Positions 1 through 10,233 of a stretch of DNA of 64,000 nucleotides are shown here, one piece after another (within the stretch, counting starts at the first letter, position 1; each line of letters begins with the position of its first letter). The position numbers were made by a program, and so were the translations under genes. The stretch covers positions 46,779 to 110,778 of the forward strand of contig CAVWKS010000028.1 in NCBI GenBank assembly GCA_963755635.1, in the 5' to 3' direction. This DNA is from AC-32 sp963755635 (GTDB taxonomy: Bacteria > Actinomycetota > Thermoleophilia > Gaiellales > Gaiellaceae). The notes beneath the pieces are model-generated. The model had not been told where the DNA came from. It did not search any database and saw only the letters and a list, made by a program, of their open reading frames with translations.

Positions 1-33
1 CGGACGCTCGCCGTCTACCGGGAGCTCGCGTGA
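1..33 (+). CDS. C-terminal end of an upstream gene (partial)
   Basis: The first eleven codons of the window read RTLAVYRELA and then TGA at 31-33. The stop overlaps the GTG start of the next gene (30-32), the stop-start coupling seen throughout the window. A tail like this, ending in a 'tlavYrel' helix, is common at the end of GT4 glycosyltransferases, so the upstream gene may be one. That is inference from ten residues. Confidence 0.5.
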   Translation, partial: RTLAVYRELA

Positions 34-785
34 GCACCGTCGCGGCGGTCGTCATCTGGACGCCCGGCGACCCGGACCCCGCGCCCTGCCTCGCCTCGCT
101 CGCCCCACAGGTCGACGAGCTCGTCCTCGTCGCGAACCCGGGAGGCGAGCCGAGCGCCGAGGGCGCGCGCCTGATCGCCAACGAGAGGACCCTCGGCTAC
201 GGCGCGTGCATCAACCGCGGCGTCGCCGCAACCGAGGCGCCCTACCTCGTCCCCTCCAATTCCGACATCGAGGCGGCCGAGGGCTGCATCGCGGCTCTCC
301 GCGACTTCGCCGACGAGCACCCCCGCTGCGGAATCGCAGCACCCGAGCTCCTCGGCCCGGACGGCCGCCGCCAACCCTCGCGGCGAAGCTTCCCGACCGT
401 CCGCGGCACGATCGTCCGCCGCACGCCGCTGCGCGGGCTCCTCAAGCCCCAGAAGCGCCAGCGCCGCCACTACCTGCTCGACGAGCACCCGACCGTGCCC
501 ACGCCCTCCGACTGGCTGCTCGGGGCGTTCCTCTTCCTCCGCCGCGAGATGCTCGAAGAGCTCGGCGGCTTCGACGAGGGCTACCGCCTCTACGGAGAGG
601 AGATCGACCTGGCCTACCGAGCCCGGCGCGCCGGCTGGGAGCGCTGGTACGTCCCGCAGGCGGTCGCGGTCCATCACCACCAGGCCGTCACCGACAAGCG
701 CTTCTTCACCCGCCGCACCCTCTGGCACTGGCGCAGCATCGCCCGCTTCGTCCGCAAGCATCCCGAGAGCCTGCGGGGCCTGTAG
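30..785 (+). CDS. GT2 family glycosyltransferase (rhamnosyltransferase-like)
   Basis: A cytoplasmic inverting glycosyltransferase of 251 aa, intact, that should add a sugar from an NDP-sugar donor to a lipid-linked glycan. The N-terminal strand VAAVVIW opens a GT-A fold. The metal/nucleotide motif is PSNSD near residues 75-79. The acceptor side has SDWLLGAFLFLRR, GGFDEGY and GEEIDLAYR (about 160-197), the signature of WbbL-like rhamnosyltransferases, with the acidic pair at about 190-193. The start is GTG at 30, overlapping the previous stop by TGA. The gene heads a + strand block of glycan-modifying genes. The donor sugar cannot be told from sequence. Confidence 0.85.
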   Translation: MSTVAAVVIWTPGDPDPAPCLASLAPQVDELVLVANPGGEPSAEGARLIANERTLGYGACINRGVAATEAPYLVPSNSDIEAAEGCIAALRDFADEHPRCGIAAPELLGPDGRRQPSRRSFPTVRGTIVRRTPLRGLLKPQKRQRRHYLLDEHPTVPTPSDWLLGAFLFLRREMLEELGGFDEGYRLYGEEIDLAYRARRAGWERWYVPQAVAVHHHQAVTDKRFFTRRTLWHWRSIARFVRKHPESLRGL

Positions 786-787
786 CC

Positions 788-2079
788 GTGGCGATGGTCG
801 AGGTCACCCGCGTCTCGCAGACGCCCTCGTCAGGCGAGCTGTCCTTCTATCTGGACAGCCCGCTCCCGGGAGCCGCCGCCGACCGCACGACGATCGAGAT
901 CTCAGGCTGGGTCTTCGTCCGAAGCGGCCGGGTCACCGACGTCGAGATCGTCTCGGGACACGACCTGATTCGCGTGATTCCAGTGACGGTCCCGCGCCCC
1001 GACGTCAGGGCGGCCCATCCGGACGCGCCGGAGGCGAGCGGCTTCTGGTCGCTCTGCAGCACGCTCGGGCTCGACCGGGAGTTCACGCTCACGGTCCGCG
1101 CCGTCACGACAGAAGGAACGCGCTTCGAGCTCGGCTCGATCGCCGGCAGGCGCCGCCCCGTGACGACGTCGTTCGAGCCGCGCTTCCAGCCGCTGCTCGT
1201 GACGAGCCTCGGCCGGACCGGCACGACGCTCCTGATGAGCCTGCTCACGGCGCATCCGGCGATCGTGGCCCACCGGACCTATCCGTACGAGATCTACCCG
1301 GCGCGCTACTGGCTCCACCTGCTGCGCGTGCTCGCCAAGCCCGCCGACCACGCGCGCTCGTCGCATCCGTCGACATTCGCCGACGACATCTGGCAGGTCG
1401 GCTACAACCCGTTCCACACGGCGCCGGTCACGCACGACGAGGCCCTCGCCGACCTGCTGGGCGGCTCGTACGTCGAGCGCCTGGCTCGGTTTTGCCAGGA
1501 GAGCATCGACGAGCTTCTACGCGACCGTGGCGAAGCTGCAGGAGCAGCCGCAGGCCGTCCTGTTCGCCGAGAAGTTCCAGCCGGATCAGCTGCCCCGTAT
1601 CGCCTGGGAGCTCTATCCGGCGACGAAAGAGATCGTGCTCGTCCGCGACTTTCGTGATCTGATCTGCTCCGTGTTCGCGTTCAACGAGAAGCGCGGGACG
1701 ATCGACTTCGGCCGCGACGGATTCGAGAGCGATGCCGACTACGTCCGCTACGTCGGCCGCCGAGCGCGGCAGCTGCTCGATGCGTGGAAGAGCCGGTGCG
1801 ACCGGGTGGAGCTCGTCCGCTACGAGGACCTGGCGATTCAGCCAGTCGAGACGATGGAGCGCCTGCTCGCCTACCTCGGGCGTGGACCGCTCCCCGGCGA
1901 CGGTCGACGGCCTCGTGCGCGCGGCGTTCGAGCGTCCGGACGCTGAGCACCACCGGACGAGCCCGACGCTGGCCGGCTCGATCGGCCGGTGGAAGCACGA
2001 CCTGCCCGCCTCCCTCCGCCCGGTCGCGGCGGAATCGCTCGACGGGACCCTCGCCGAGCTCGGCTACGAGGCTTCCTGA
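788..2079 (+). CDS. sulfotransferase with N-terminal beta-rich domain (two frameshifts)
   Basis: A PAPS-dependent sulfotransferase of about 430 aa, probably sulfating the glycan built by its neighbours. The first ~130 residues are beta-rich with no family I can name. Then comes the 5'-phosphosulfate loop TSLGRTGTTLLMSLL (around 1200-1245) and, after a break, the 3'-phosphate motif LVRDFRDLICS (around 1640-1675). The reading frame shifts near 1513 (one extra base; DEFYATVAKLQ restores the protein) and near 1881 (one extra G in a GGG run; AYLGVDRSP restores it). It ends at the TGA at 2077-2079. The start is GTG 788 or ATG 794, just after the GT2 stop. Both breaks look like sequencing indels because the protein continues sensibly on each side. 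Confidence 0.75.
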
Positions 2080-2084
2080 GCACG

Positions 2085-3013
2085 ATGAAGCCGATCGAGC
2101 GGTTCGACCCGCAGCTGATGGGCGGCCGGCTGCTGGAGGCCGAGCACGTCGCGCGCTACCGCTGGGCGGCGGCGCTGGTCGAGGGCAAGCGCGTGCTCGA
2201 CGCGGGCTGCGGCACGGGCTACGGCGCCGAGCTGCTCGCGCGCGCCGGAGCGGCCGCCGTGGTCGGGGTCGACATCGACGCAAAGGCCGTCCCCGCGGCG
2301 GCGAAGGAGGCAGCCGTCAGCTTCGTGACCGCGGACCTGCGGGCGCTCCCGGCCGATCTGGGCGAGTTCGACGTCGTCGTCTGCTTCGAGGTGCTCGAGC
2401 ACATCGAGGAGCCGGAAGCCGCGCTCGACTCGCTGGCGGGCACGCTCGGGCCGGGCGGTGTCCTCCTCGTCTCCTCGCCGAACAAGGACGTCTATCCCCC
2501 CGGCAACCCCTACCACGTGCACGAGTTCCGGCCGGACGAGCTCGCCGAGGCGCTCGCCGCCCGGTTCGCGCACGTCCGGCTCGTCCGCCAGCACGACTGG
2601 CTCGCGGTCGGGATCTTCGAGGACGACGACTTCGGCCGGCTCGAGCCGCTGCAGGCGCCCGTTGCGAAGGCGGTCGGCGGCGAGCCCGGCAAGGAGCTGT
2701 ACTCGCTCGGGCTCGCGTCGAACGAGCCTGCTGCCGCCGACGTCGCCGCTCGTGATGCTGACCGAGACGCCGACGTGAAGTGGTGGCAGGAGCAGCTGCG
2801 AGACGATGCGCGACGAGCTCGAGGCGAAGAAGGGCCACGTGCGCGAGCTCGAGGGGTGGCTCGGAAGAAGACGCAGAGGCGGAGCTCAAGCCGGCTACGC
2901 CGAGCTGAGGCGATGATCGCCTCGATGAAGGCGACGCAGGGTCTGGCGCCTGGGAACCGCGCTACTGGGACCTGCGCGATCGACTCCTGGGTCGCTCGAC
3001 GCGCCGAAGCTAG
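2085..3013 (+). CDS. class I SAM methyltransferase with C-terminal coiled coil (frameshifted tail)
   Basis: The N-terminal ~200 residues form a Rossmann methyltransferase: motif I VLDAGCGTGYGAELLA, motif II VVGVDID, motif IV FDVVVCFEVLEHIEEP and motif V PGGVLLVSSPN. After about 2700 the frame changes several times. Another frame gives a charged coiled coil (MRDELEAKKGHVRELE, from 2806), and a third gives a tail WRLG then RYWDLRDRLLGRST ending at TAG 3011-3013. Such a 'WRLt.p' tail after a coiled coil is common in polysaccharide-cluster methyltransferases and glycosyltransferases. The product probably methylates a sugar hydroxyl on the growing glycan. The start is ATG 2085, six bases after the sulfotransferase stop. 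Confidence 0.75.
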
Positions 3014-3024
3014 ACTGCCGCCGC

Positions 3025-4055
3025 GTGGACGCTGAGCAGGAATCCCGGCCCCTCGGGTTCGACTTCGCCGGGCCGAAGTACGACCGGCTCGACGACAGTC
3101 CCGGGTCGGCGCACGACCTGGTGCTCGGCCTCGTCGAGCCCGGCTCGCGAGTGCTCGAGTTCGGCTGCGCGACCGGCTACATGTCGCGAGGCCCTGCGCT
3201 CCCGCCTGGGCGCGTCGGTCGTCGGCGTGGAGCTCGACGCGGAGGCGGCGCGCCTCGCCGAGGCCCGCGCCGACCGCGTCCTCGTCGGCGACGCGGAGGA
3301 GCTCGACCTCGAGGCCGAGCTCGGCGGCGAGCGGTTCGACGCGATCCTCTTCGCCGACGTGCTCGAGCACCTGCGCGACCCGGCGGCGCTGCTCAAGCGC
3401 GTGCGGCCGCTCGTCGACGAGGGCGGCGTCGTGATCGCGTCGATCCCGAACATCGCGCACGCGGCGGTGCGCCTGGCGCTGCTCGGCGGCTCGTTCCGCT
3501 ACCGCGAGCAGGGGCTGCTCGACGAGAGCCACCTGCGCTTCTTCACGCGCGAGGGCGTGCAGGACCTGTTCGAGGGCTCCGGCTACCTGATCACGCAGTG
3601 GCTGCGACGCCGGCTCGAGATCGAGGAGACCGAGATCCCGGTGCCGTCGTCGGTCCCGGAGGAGGCGCGGGCCTGGGCGACCAGCGACCCGGAGGCGACG
3701 ACGTACCAGTTCGTCGTCTGCGCGGTTCCGTCGGAGCCGGCCGCGCAGCTCTACGCGTGGCGCACGAAGCTCGGCGAGGCGCGCGCCGAGCTCGAGCAGC
3801 TGCGCCCGCTGGCCGCCGAGGCCGAGGTCCTGCGCGCCGAGCTGGAGGAGCTGCAGGCCGCTCCGCGGCGCGGTCGACGAGCTGCGCCTGCTGCGGCAGG
3901 CGCACGAGGTCCTGCAGCGCCGGCTCGTCGCCGAGCGGGCCGCGTTCGCCGAAGGGATCGCAGCCGTCGAGGCGGGCGTCTACGGCTCGCGCTCCTGGCG
4001 CGTGACGGCGCCGATGCGCGCAGGGATCCAGCTCCTGCACAAGCTCAAGCCGTGA
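3025..4055 (+). CDS. class I SAM methyltransferase with coiled-coil tail (frameshifted)
   Basis: A second SAM methyltransferase of about 343 aa. It opens with GTG 3025 and reads VLEFGCATGYMS (motif I). A one-base insertion near 3187 moves the rest to another frame: GVELDAEAARLAEAR, FDAILFADVLEHLRDP and EGGVVIASIPNIAHA, then HLRFFTREG. A further break near 3865 leads to a coiled coil (DELRLLRQAHEVLQRRL) and the end YGSRSWRVTAPMRAG, with TGA at 4053-4055. The stop overlaps the GTG of the next gene (4052). The architecture matches the preceding gene, so the two probably act in succession or as partners on the same glycan. Confidence 0.75.
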
Positions 4056-6034
4056 GCGAGCTCTCGCTGCCGCAGGTCGAGGAGCCGCTGGTCTCCGTCG
4101 TGATGGTGCTCTACGGCGGCTGGAAGCTCGGCGTCCGCGCGATCTCCGCGCTCGCGGCGAACACCGACCCGGTCTTCGAGCTGATCCTCGTCGACAACGC
4201 CTCGCCGGACGACTCGCTCGCGCAGATCGAGCGGCAGGTCGAGGGAGCGACGATCGTGCGCAACGAGCAGAACGCTCGGCTTCGGCGGCGCCTCGAACCA
4301 GGGCGCGCAGGCTCGCCCGCGGCCGCCTGCTCTGCCTGCTGAACAGCGACGCGCTCGTCGAGCCGGGCTGGCTGCCGCCGCTGCTCGAGACGCTCGAGGC
4401 GCCCGGTACCGGCGCCGCGGTCCCGCTGCTGCCTGAACGAGGACGGCAGCGTCCAGGAGGCGGGCTCGGTGATCGACTCGATCGGCCACGCGCATGCCGT
4501 CGGCCGCGGCGGCGACGCGAGCGAGTTCCAGTACCGCTTCCGGCGCGAGGTCGACTTCGCCTCGGCTGCGTGCATGCTCGTCCCGGCCGACCTCTTCCTC
4601 GACCTCGGCGGCTTCGACGAGATCTACGCCCCCGGCTACTACGAGGACACCGACCTCTGCTTCCGGCTGCACGAGCGCGGCCTGCGGACGATCTACGAGC
4701 CGCGCTCGCGGGTCGTCCACGTCCAGCACGGCTCGAGCGACCCCGAGCAGCGCGCGGCTGCTGATGGAGAGCCACCGCGACGTCTTCGTCGAGCGCTGGG
4801 GCGAGCGGCTCGTCAGGCGGCCGCGCCTGGTCGAGGTCGCGCAGGAGCCGCGCCAGATGCTCGCCGCCCGCGACGCGGACGCGCTCGAGCGGATCCTCGT
4901 GATCGACGACCGCGTGCCCTTCACCGACCGCGGCTCGGGCGACCCGCGGATGGCGCGCCTGCTCGGCGAGCTCGCCGCGCTGTGGCCGTCGGCCCGGATC
5001 ACCTTCCTCGCCGAGAGCGGGCGCGACGCGGAGCGCTACGCCGAGCCGCTGCTCCACCAGGGGATCGAGGTCGTCTGCCCGCCTGGTCGACTGGAGCCGC
5101 TGGTTCGAGGAGCGCCGCTTCCACTACGGCGTCGTGATCGTCAGCCGGCAGCAGAACGTGGCCCGGTTCGAGGGGCACCTCGGCCCGAGCCAGCCGCAGG
5201 CGCTGCGCATCTTCGACACCGAGGCCTTCACTTTCCGGCGGCTCGAGCGGCAGGCCGAGCTGCTCCCGCCCGGAAGCAGAAGCAGGAGGTGGCAGCGCAG
5301 GCGATCGTCGCGCGCGAGGCCGAGATTCGCGCCGCGCAGGAGGCCGACGTCGTCTTCTGCGTCTCCGAGGAAGAGGCGGGCTTCGTCGCCGAGATCGCGC
5401 CCGGCAAGCCCGCGTTCGTCCTGACGTCCGGGTCGTCGAGCCGTCGCCCGACCCGCCCGGCTTCGACGAGCGCACCGACCTCGTCTTCTTCGGGGGCTTC
5501 CTGGCCGGCTCGGCGTCGCCGAACGCGGACTCGCTCCTCTTCCTGGTCCACGAGGTGCTGCCGCTGCTCTGGCAGGAGCATCCCGACGTCCGCCTGACCG
5601 TGATCGGCGCCGACCTGAGCGACGACCTGCGCGCGCTCGAGGGCGCCGCGCGTGCGGATCGTCGGCTACGTCGAGGACCCGGCTCGAGTGGCTCGCCGGG
5701 CGCGCCTGCACGTGAACCCGATGCGCTTCGGCTCCGGCGTGAAGCTGAAGTTCCTCGACTCGCTCGCGGCCGGGCTGCCGTTCGTGACGACGACGGTCGG
5801 CGCCGAGGGATTCCCGCTCGGCGAGGTCCGCGACGTCGCGGTCGCCGACGATCCCGCCGGGCTGGCTCGGCTGATCGGACGGCTCTACGACGACCGGAGC
5901 GAGTGGGAGCGCGTCCAGGCGAGCTGCTCGACCTCGCGGCGAACAAGTTCGACCGCGCGAGCTTCCAGCGGACGCTGCTCGAGGCGATGACGTGCGTAGG
6001 CGTCGCGCCGCCGGCCGGAGTCGGCCGCGCATGA
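4052..6034 (+). CDS. bifunctional GT2-GT4 glycosyltransferase (many frameshifts)
   Basis: About 660 codons that pair a GT2 domain with a GT1/GT4-type domain. GT2 part: SVVMVLYGGW, ILVDNASPDDS, then in shifted frames GFGGASNQGA, CLLNSDALVEPGW (the metal motif), ACMLVPADLFLDLGGFDE and YYEDTDLCFRLHERG. C-terminal part: FDTEAFTFRR, VFCVSEEEAGFV, LVFFGGFLAG, RIVGYVED and the donor-site stretch NPMRFGSGVKLKFLDSLAAG (about 5715-5775). At least eight frame changes occur between about 4275 and 5930. The gene ends at TGA 6032-6034, overlapping the next ATG. Fusions of this kind add two sugars in sequence. With this many breaks the exact domain join is uncertain. Confidence 0.7.
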
Positions 6035-6915
6035 GCCGCTTTCGGCTGCGCCGTCCCGCAGACGGCCAGGCCGCCGGACAAGTACGAGTGGTCGGAGCTG
6101 AAGGAGCGAAAGCGGCGGCTGTCCGAGGACTACATGCGCACGTCGGGAGAACGGCTGACCTCGGCGATCGAGCCGATGCCAAACCACCTCGACGTGGCTT
6201 TCGCCGACTGGATCCGCAACCAGGCCGAGGCCGAGCCCTACTGGTTCCAGAAGATCGAGCTCTTCCCGGGTACTTCTCGCCCGGCTGGAGCGACCCGGTC
6301 GAGCGGAAGCTCCCGTACTTCGGGCTGCCGGAGGACCTGACCGGGATGCGCGTGCTCGACATCGGCTGCGCGGAAGGCTTCTTCTCGTTCGAGGCCGAAC
6401 GCCGCGGCGCACGCGAGGTGATCGGGATCGACTCGTTCCCCGACTCGGTCCGCCGCTTCAACATCGTCAAGGCCGCCCGCCAGTCGAGCGCGAGCGCCTT
6501 CCTGCTGAACGTCTACGACCTCGAGCCGAAGCGGCTCGGCACCTTCGACCTCGTCCTCTTCTACGGCGTCTTCTACCACCTCAAGCACCCGCAGCTGGCG
6601 CTCGAGCGGATCCGAAGCGTCTGCACCGGCACGCTGCTCTTCCAGACCTTCGCGCTCGACGATCCGGGCCTGCAGGAGACGCCGCTCGCGCGCTTCTACC
6701 CGCACGGGATGATGTCCGGCAGCGAGGGCGAGCATTTCGACCCGACCGTGTTCTGGCTCTTCAACGAGCTCTGCTGCGTGGGCATGCTCGACCACGTCGG
6801 CTTCGAGGAGCTCGAGGTGATCTCGCGCAATCCCCATCCGCTCGTGCTGCGCGCGCGCAGCCCCGAGGTGTCGCCCGGCAAGGCGCCTGACCAGGCCGAG
6901 GCGCCCTGGTCCTAG
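6031..6915 (+). CDS. DUF1698/CmoB-like methyltransferase (two frameshifts)
   Basis: A SAM-dependent methyltransferase of about 295 aa related to the tRNA (mo5U34) methyltransferase family; family members in glycan clusters act on sugars. The start and the C-terminal two thirds share one frame. Between about 6065 and 6275 the protein lies in another frame (KYEWSELKERKRRL, SAIEPMPNHLDVAFADWI, EPYWFQKIEL). It then returns: YFSPGWSDP, motif I VLDIGCAEGFFSFEAERRGA, VIGIDSFPDS, DLVLFYGVFYHLKHP, and TVFWLFNELC near the end. The start is ATG 6031 (ATGA overlap). The stop TAG at 6913-6915 shares the palindrome CTAG with the stop of the convergent gene. A C34-tRNA role is unlikely in this setting. Confidence 0.8.
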   Translation: MSRFRLRRPADGQAAGQVRVVGAEGAKAAAVRGLHAHVGRTADLGDRADAKPPRRGFRRLDPQPGRGRALLVPEDRALPGYFSPGWSDPVERKLPYFGLPEDLTGMRVLDIGCAEGFFSFEAERRGAREVIGIDSFPDSVRRFNIVKAARQSSASAFLLNVYDLEPKRLGTFDLVLFYGVFYHLKHPQLALERIRSVCTGTLLFQTFALDDPGLQETPLARFYPHGMMSGSEGEHFDPTVFWLFNELCCVGMLDHVGFEELEVISRNPHPLVLRARSPEVSPGKAPDQAEAPWS

Positions 6916-9034
6916 GGCAGGCTGAAGCTGATCTGAACGCCGAGCGTTCTCGTGTCCGCCAGGCCGTATTGCGTGGGCACAAAGGTCGGGCTGACCATCA
7001 CCTGGACCCTGAACGGCCCGGACCGCACCGGGAGCGTCTCCAGGTGGCGCTTGCCGTTCGGCAGGACGAAGCGCCGCGTCGTCCACGAGGCGCCGCGCAG
7101 GCTCCCGATCTCGATCGTGACGTGAGCCGGAGGCGGGCCGGTGATCGGCGGGCGCCAGGTGAGGACGTTCAGCCGGTGCCCGGGGATCCCGCGGAAGCTC
7201 GTGTAGGTGGCCGAGGGGCCGGTCCACGCATCCGGCTGCACGCCCGAGACGAATGTGGCTAACCCGAGCGGAGCCTTGACGCGATAGAGCGAGAGGAAGC
7301 CCTGCTGGGCGATCTTCTTTCCCGCGACGGCTACCCCCGCGGCTGCGACGACATAGCGCGGCGAGGCGTCGGGCGACCCGGCCGGCAGCATTGGCCGGAT
7401 CCGGCCGGTCTTCGGATCAAGCGGCGCGCTCAGGTCCGGAATCGACGGGTCGTTCGAGGTGACGCCGAAGACGCGGCGCAGGCTCCGGTTCCAGAACTCC
7501 GACTGCCAGAGGATGTGCTGGTCGCGATCGATGTCGGTCGTGTAGAGGAACTCGACCCGCGCGTTCCGGCCGACGGCGTGATCGATCCAGCTCGGGTCGC
7601 CGGCGAGCCCTCCCGCGTGCCGGGTCGAGCTCGCGATGTACGTCTCCTTCGCCCAGACGCTCCCCGAAGAGAGGACCAGGAAGCCGCCCACGGCAACCGG
7701 AATCGCCCAGACCGCGACCGTCCGGGAACCGTCGCAAACAGGATCGCCGCGCAGATCGCCCCGATCCCGATCAGGGTTCTGGTCTCGGAGACGCCGCCGT
7801 TCAGAACCTCCGTGAGGCGGATGAAGGGCACGAAGCCGAAGGTGTCGTTTTCGGCCGAGATGTTGAAGAGGCTCTCGAACGGAAGCGTGATCAGGAGCCC
7901 GACGGAGATCGCCACGCCGATCGAGACGAGCCCGGGCGGGCGCGGCATTCCGCGCGCGAGCCACACGACGAGGGCGAGCAGGAGCAGCGGCTCCAGGTAG
8001 AGCATGTTGCGCTCCTCGACCCTCAGCGAATAGCGCGAGGCATAGGCGGCGACCTCGACGAGGATCAGCGGGACCGCAGCCAGAGTGAGCGCGAGGTAGG
8101 CCCGCTCCGCGGCCGTGGCTTGCCAGCTCGCCCGGAAGAGGCCGAGCAGGACGATCAGGGCGCAGGCGGGGATCACGCCGACCGCCAACGCCAGCTCACC
8201 CGCGTGGTAGACGCTCCAGCGGAGCACGTCGCGGATCGAGTAGTGCACCTTGGCCGTCCCCGCGTACGCACGGAGCCCGCTCGAGAGCGACTGGCCTTCG
8301 GCGAGCTTGAGCAGCCCGTACAGGACCACGCCGGCCGCGAGCAAGCCGAGCGCGAGCCAGTAGCGCCGGAGCTCGAGCCAGACCGCTCGCCGGGACCGCG
8401 TGACCGGGCCCGCCGAGATGTCGAGGGCGAGCTTGAACAGGATCCCGACGAGCAGCACCAGGATCAGCACGAGCGCCTGGAAGCGGATCGAGCAGGCGAG
8501 GCCGATCGCGACCAGCGCCAGCACCTGGCGGAGCAGCGTCGGCTCTTCGAGCACGAGGGCGATCAGGAAGAAGGCGAGCAGGAAGAGCGGCAGGGCCGCG
8601 TTCTCCGTCATGAGCACGCCCGTGTAGCCGAAGAGCGGCAAGGCGAGGAAGAGCACGGTCCCGAGCACGGCGTACCAACCGCCGGCCAGGCGCCGGGCCC
8701 AGAAGTAGAAAGGCACTGCCGCCAGTGTCATCGCGACGACGTTGATCGACTTCGCCACCTGGTAGGTCGTGTGCATCGAGCCGGCGCGCCAGGCAGGCGA
8801 GATCAGCGCCGGGTAGAGGCTGAAGAGCGGCGACGGCTGCCCGCGGAAGAGGAAATGCCCGCCGGACGCGAAGCTCTTCGCCATCTCGCTGTACTCGAGC
8901 TCGTCCGGTTGGATCCACGGCGCGGCCATCTCGCGCACGAGCAGAAGGCGCGCGACCAGCGCCACTGCGATCAATACACCCGCGGCCAGCGACGCCGTCA
9001 GCCAGCGCCGCTCGCTGAGCGAGCGGACGGTCAG
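6912..9034 (-). CDS. multi-pass membrane glycosyltransferase (GT39/ArnT-like, one frameshift)
   Basis: An integral membrane protein of about 700 aa with roughly ten hydrophobic segments. Near the N-terminus a first membrane helix is followed by the loop WIQPDELEYSEMAKSFASG, whose acidic residues match the catalytic aspartate region of GT-C enzymes that use polyprenyl-phosphate sugars. Further on are GYTGVLMTENAALPLFLLA and many TM helices. The frame shifts near 7725; downstream is a soluble C-terminal domain ending FVPTQYGLADTRTLGVQISF. No ATG or GTG is in frame at the start. A CTG at 9034 overlapping the upstream TGA is the best positional candidate, so the start is uncertain. Placed after DUF2304 and a DPM1-like GT2, it probably uses the lipid-phosphate sugar that GT2 makes. 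Confidence 0.7.
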
Positions 9035-9405
9035 GGCTCGGTGTGCTCGGGTGGCGACCCGACGGCCTCCTTGAGCTGCTGCTCCAGCAGCGCCAGCCGC
9101 TGAGCGAGCGCGAGGTTCCGCTCGGAGAGCTCCGAGATCACGGTCGAGTAGTGGAGCAGCACGACCAGGATGAAGAACGAGGCCACCACGAACAGCGCCG
9201 AGGGCGGATAGGCGACGCCGATCAGGTCGGAGAAGCGACCGAGCGCGCCCCGCCAGAGGGCGAAGAAGAGGATCACGCCGCCGGTTGCGAGCCACAGCAG
9301 GGCGTAACGCTCCTGCAGGCGCCGGCTGCGGATCAGCTCGAAGATGATCGCGAGCAGGATGATTGCCGCGATCGCGGCGACGATCGAAACGCGAAGAGGA
9401 GTCAT
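9031..9405 (-). CDS. DUF2304 small membrane protein
   Basis: A 124-aa intact protein with three predicted membrane helices (about residues 4-24, 32-50 and 66-88) and a cytoplasmic coiled-coil end (ELSERNLALAQRLALLEQQL). This matches the DUF2304 family, which is commonly found directly beside DPM1-type glycosyltransferases. It probably helps anchor or organise that enzyme at the membrane (inference from conserved neighbourhood). Its ATG (9405-9403) shares one base with the upstream TGA, and its own TGA abuts the start region of the membrane glycosyltransferase, so the three genes form one translationally coupled operon. Confidence 0.85.
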   Translation of the reverse strand: MTPLRVSIVAAIAAIILLAIIFELIRSRRLQERYALLWLATGGVILFFALWRGALGRFSDLIGVAYPPSALFVVASFFILVVLLHYSTVISELSERNLALAQRLALLEQQLKEAVGSPPEHTEP

Positions 9406-10166
9406 CAGTCCTCCAGGACGGGGTAACGGCGGAAGAGGCTCACGAAGAGCGCGAGCGAGACCTTGATCATGTAGTAGAGCGAGCGAAGCGCGGTGATCGA
9501 GGAGCGGCCGGTCTCACGTGTCCGCATCGTGACCGGTACCTCGACGAGCCGCAGGCGGTGGCGGGCGACGAGCACGTTGGCCTCGGCTTCGGGATAGTCG
9601 TGCGGGTAGTTATCGGCGAAGAGCTTGATCCCTTTGCGGTTCACCGCCCTGAAGCCGGACGTCGGGTCCGTCACCCGCCGCCGCACGATCAGCGAGACGA
9701 TCGCGGACAGCATGCGGATCCCGACGCGCCGCGCGAACGGCGGCCGATACCGGCGCTCTCCGCAGAACCGGCTGCCGACCACCATGTCGACGTCGTCCCG
9801 AAGCAGCGGCGCGAGCAGGCGGCCGAGGTCACGTGGATCGTGCTGCCCGTCGCCGTCGATCTGGACCGCGATCTCGAAGCCGTTGTTGAGCGCGTACTGG
9901 TAGCCGGTCTGCACGGCGGCGCCGATCCCGAGGTTGTACGGAAGCCGCACGACCCGCGCTCCTGCGCGCTCGGCCTCGCGGGACGTGCCGTCCGTCGAGC
10001 CGTCGTCGATCACGAGGATCTCGAAGCCAGGGTCTGCCGCCTTCACCTCGCGAACGACACGGCCGATCGACCCCGCTTCGTTGAGGGCGGGAACGATGGC
10101 CAACCGGGGCTTCGTCGCGACGCGCCCGGCGTGGGCCTCGGAAAGCGTCTCGGCGACTGCGCTCAC
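9405..10166 (-). CDS. GT2 polyprenyl-phosphate sugar transferase (DPM1-like)
   Basis: A 253-aa intact GT-A glycosyltransferase that should move a hexose from an NDP-sugar to a polyprenyl phosphate on the inner membrane face. It shows AIVPALNEAGSIG, LVIDDGSTDGT (about 51-61), the metal motif VQIDGDGQHDP (about 101-111), MVVGSRF, and TDPTSGFRAVNRKG, the usual order for this family. A weakly hydrophobic C-terminus (YYMIKVSLALFVSLFRRY) may lie on the membrane. The start is GTG 10166. It is the first gene of a minus-strand operon with DUF2304 and a GT-C type enzyme, a classic supply chain of lipid-linked donor and user. Confidence 0.9.
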   Translation of the reverse strand: MSAVAETLSEAHAGRVATKPRLAIVPALNEAGSIGRVVREVKAADPGFEILVIDDGSTDGTSREAERAGARVVRLPYNLGIGAAVQTGYQYALNNGFEIAVQIDGDGQHDPRDLGRLLAPLLRDDVDMVVGSRFCGERRYRPPFARRVGIRMLSAIVSLIVRRRVTDPTSGFRAVNRKGIKLFADNYPHDYPEAEANVLVARHRLRLVEVPVTMRTRETGRSSITALRSLYYMIKVSLALFVSLFRRYPVLED

Positions 10167-10233
10167 AGGGTCCGATTCTACTGAGGCCTTCTTCCGGCTT
10201 CTTAGCGGTCTGTAAACCTTCTGTTCGCCTCCT
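10167..10233. promoter_or_regulatory. divergent intergenic region (promoters inferred)
   Basis: A 67-bp gap separates two divergently transcribed operons and must hold at least part of both promoters. It is visibly richer in A and T than the flanking genes. I see no convincing -10/-35 pair or operator. Confidence 0.35.
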
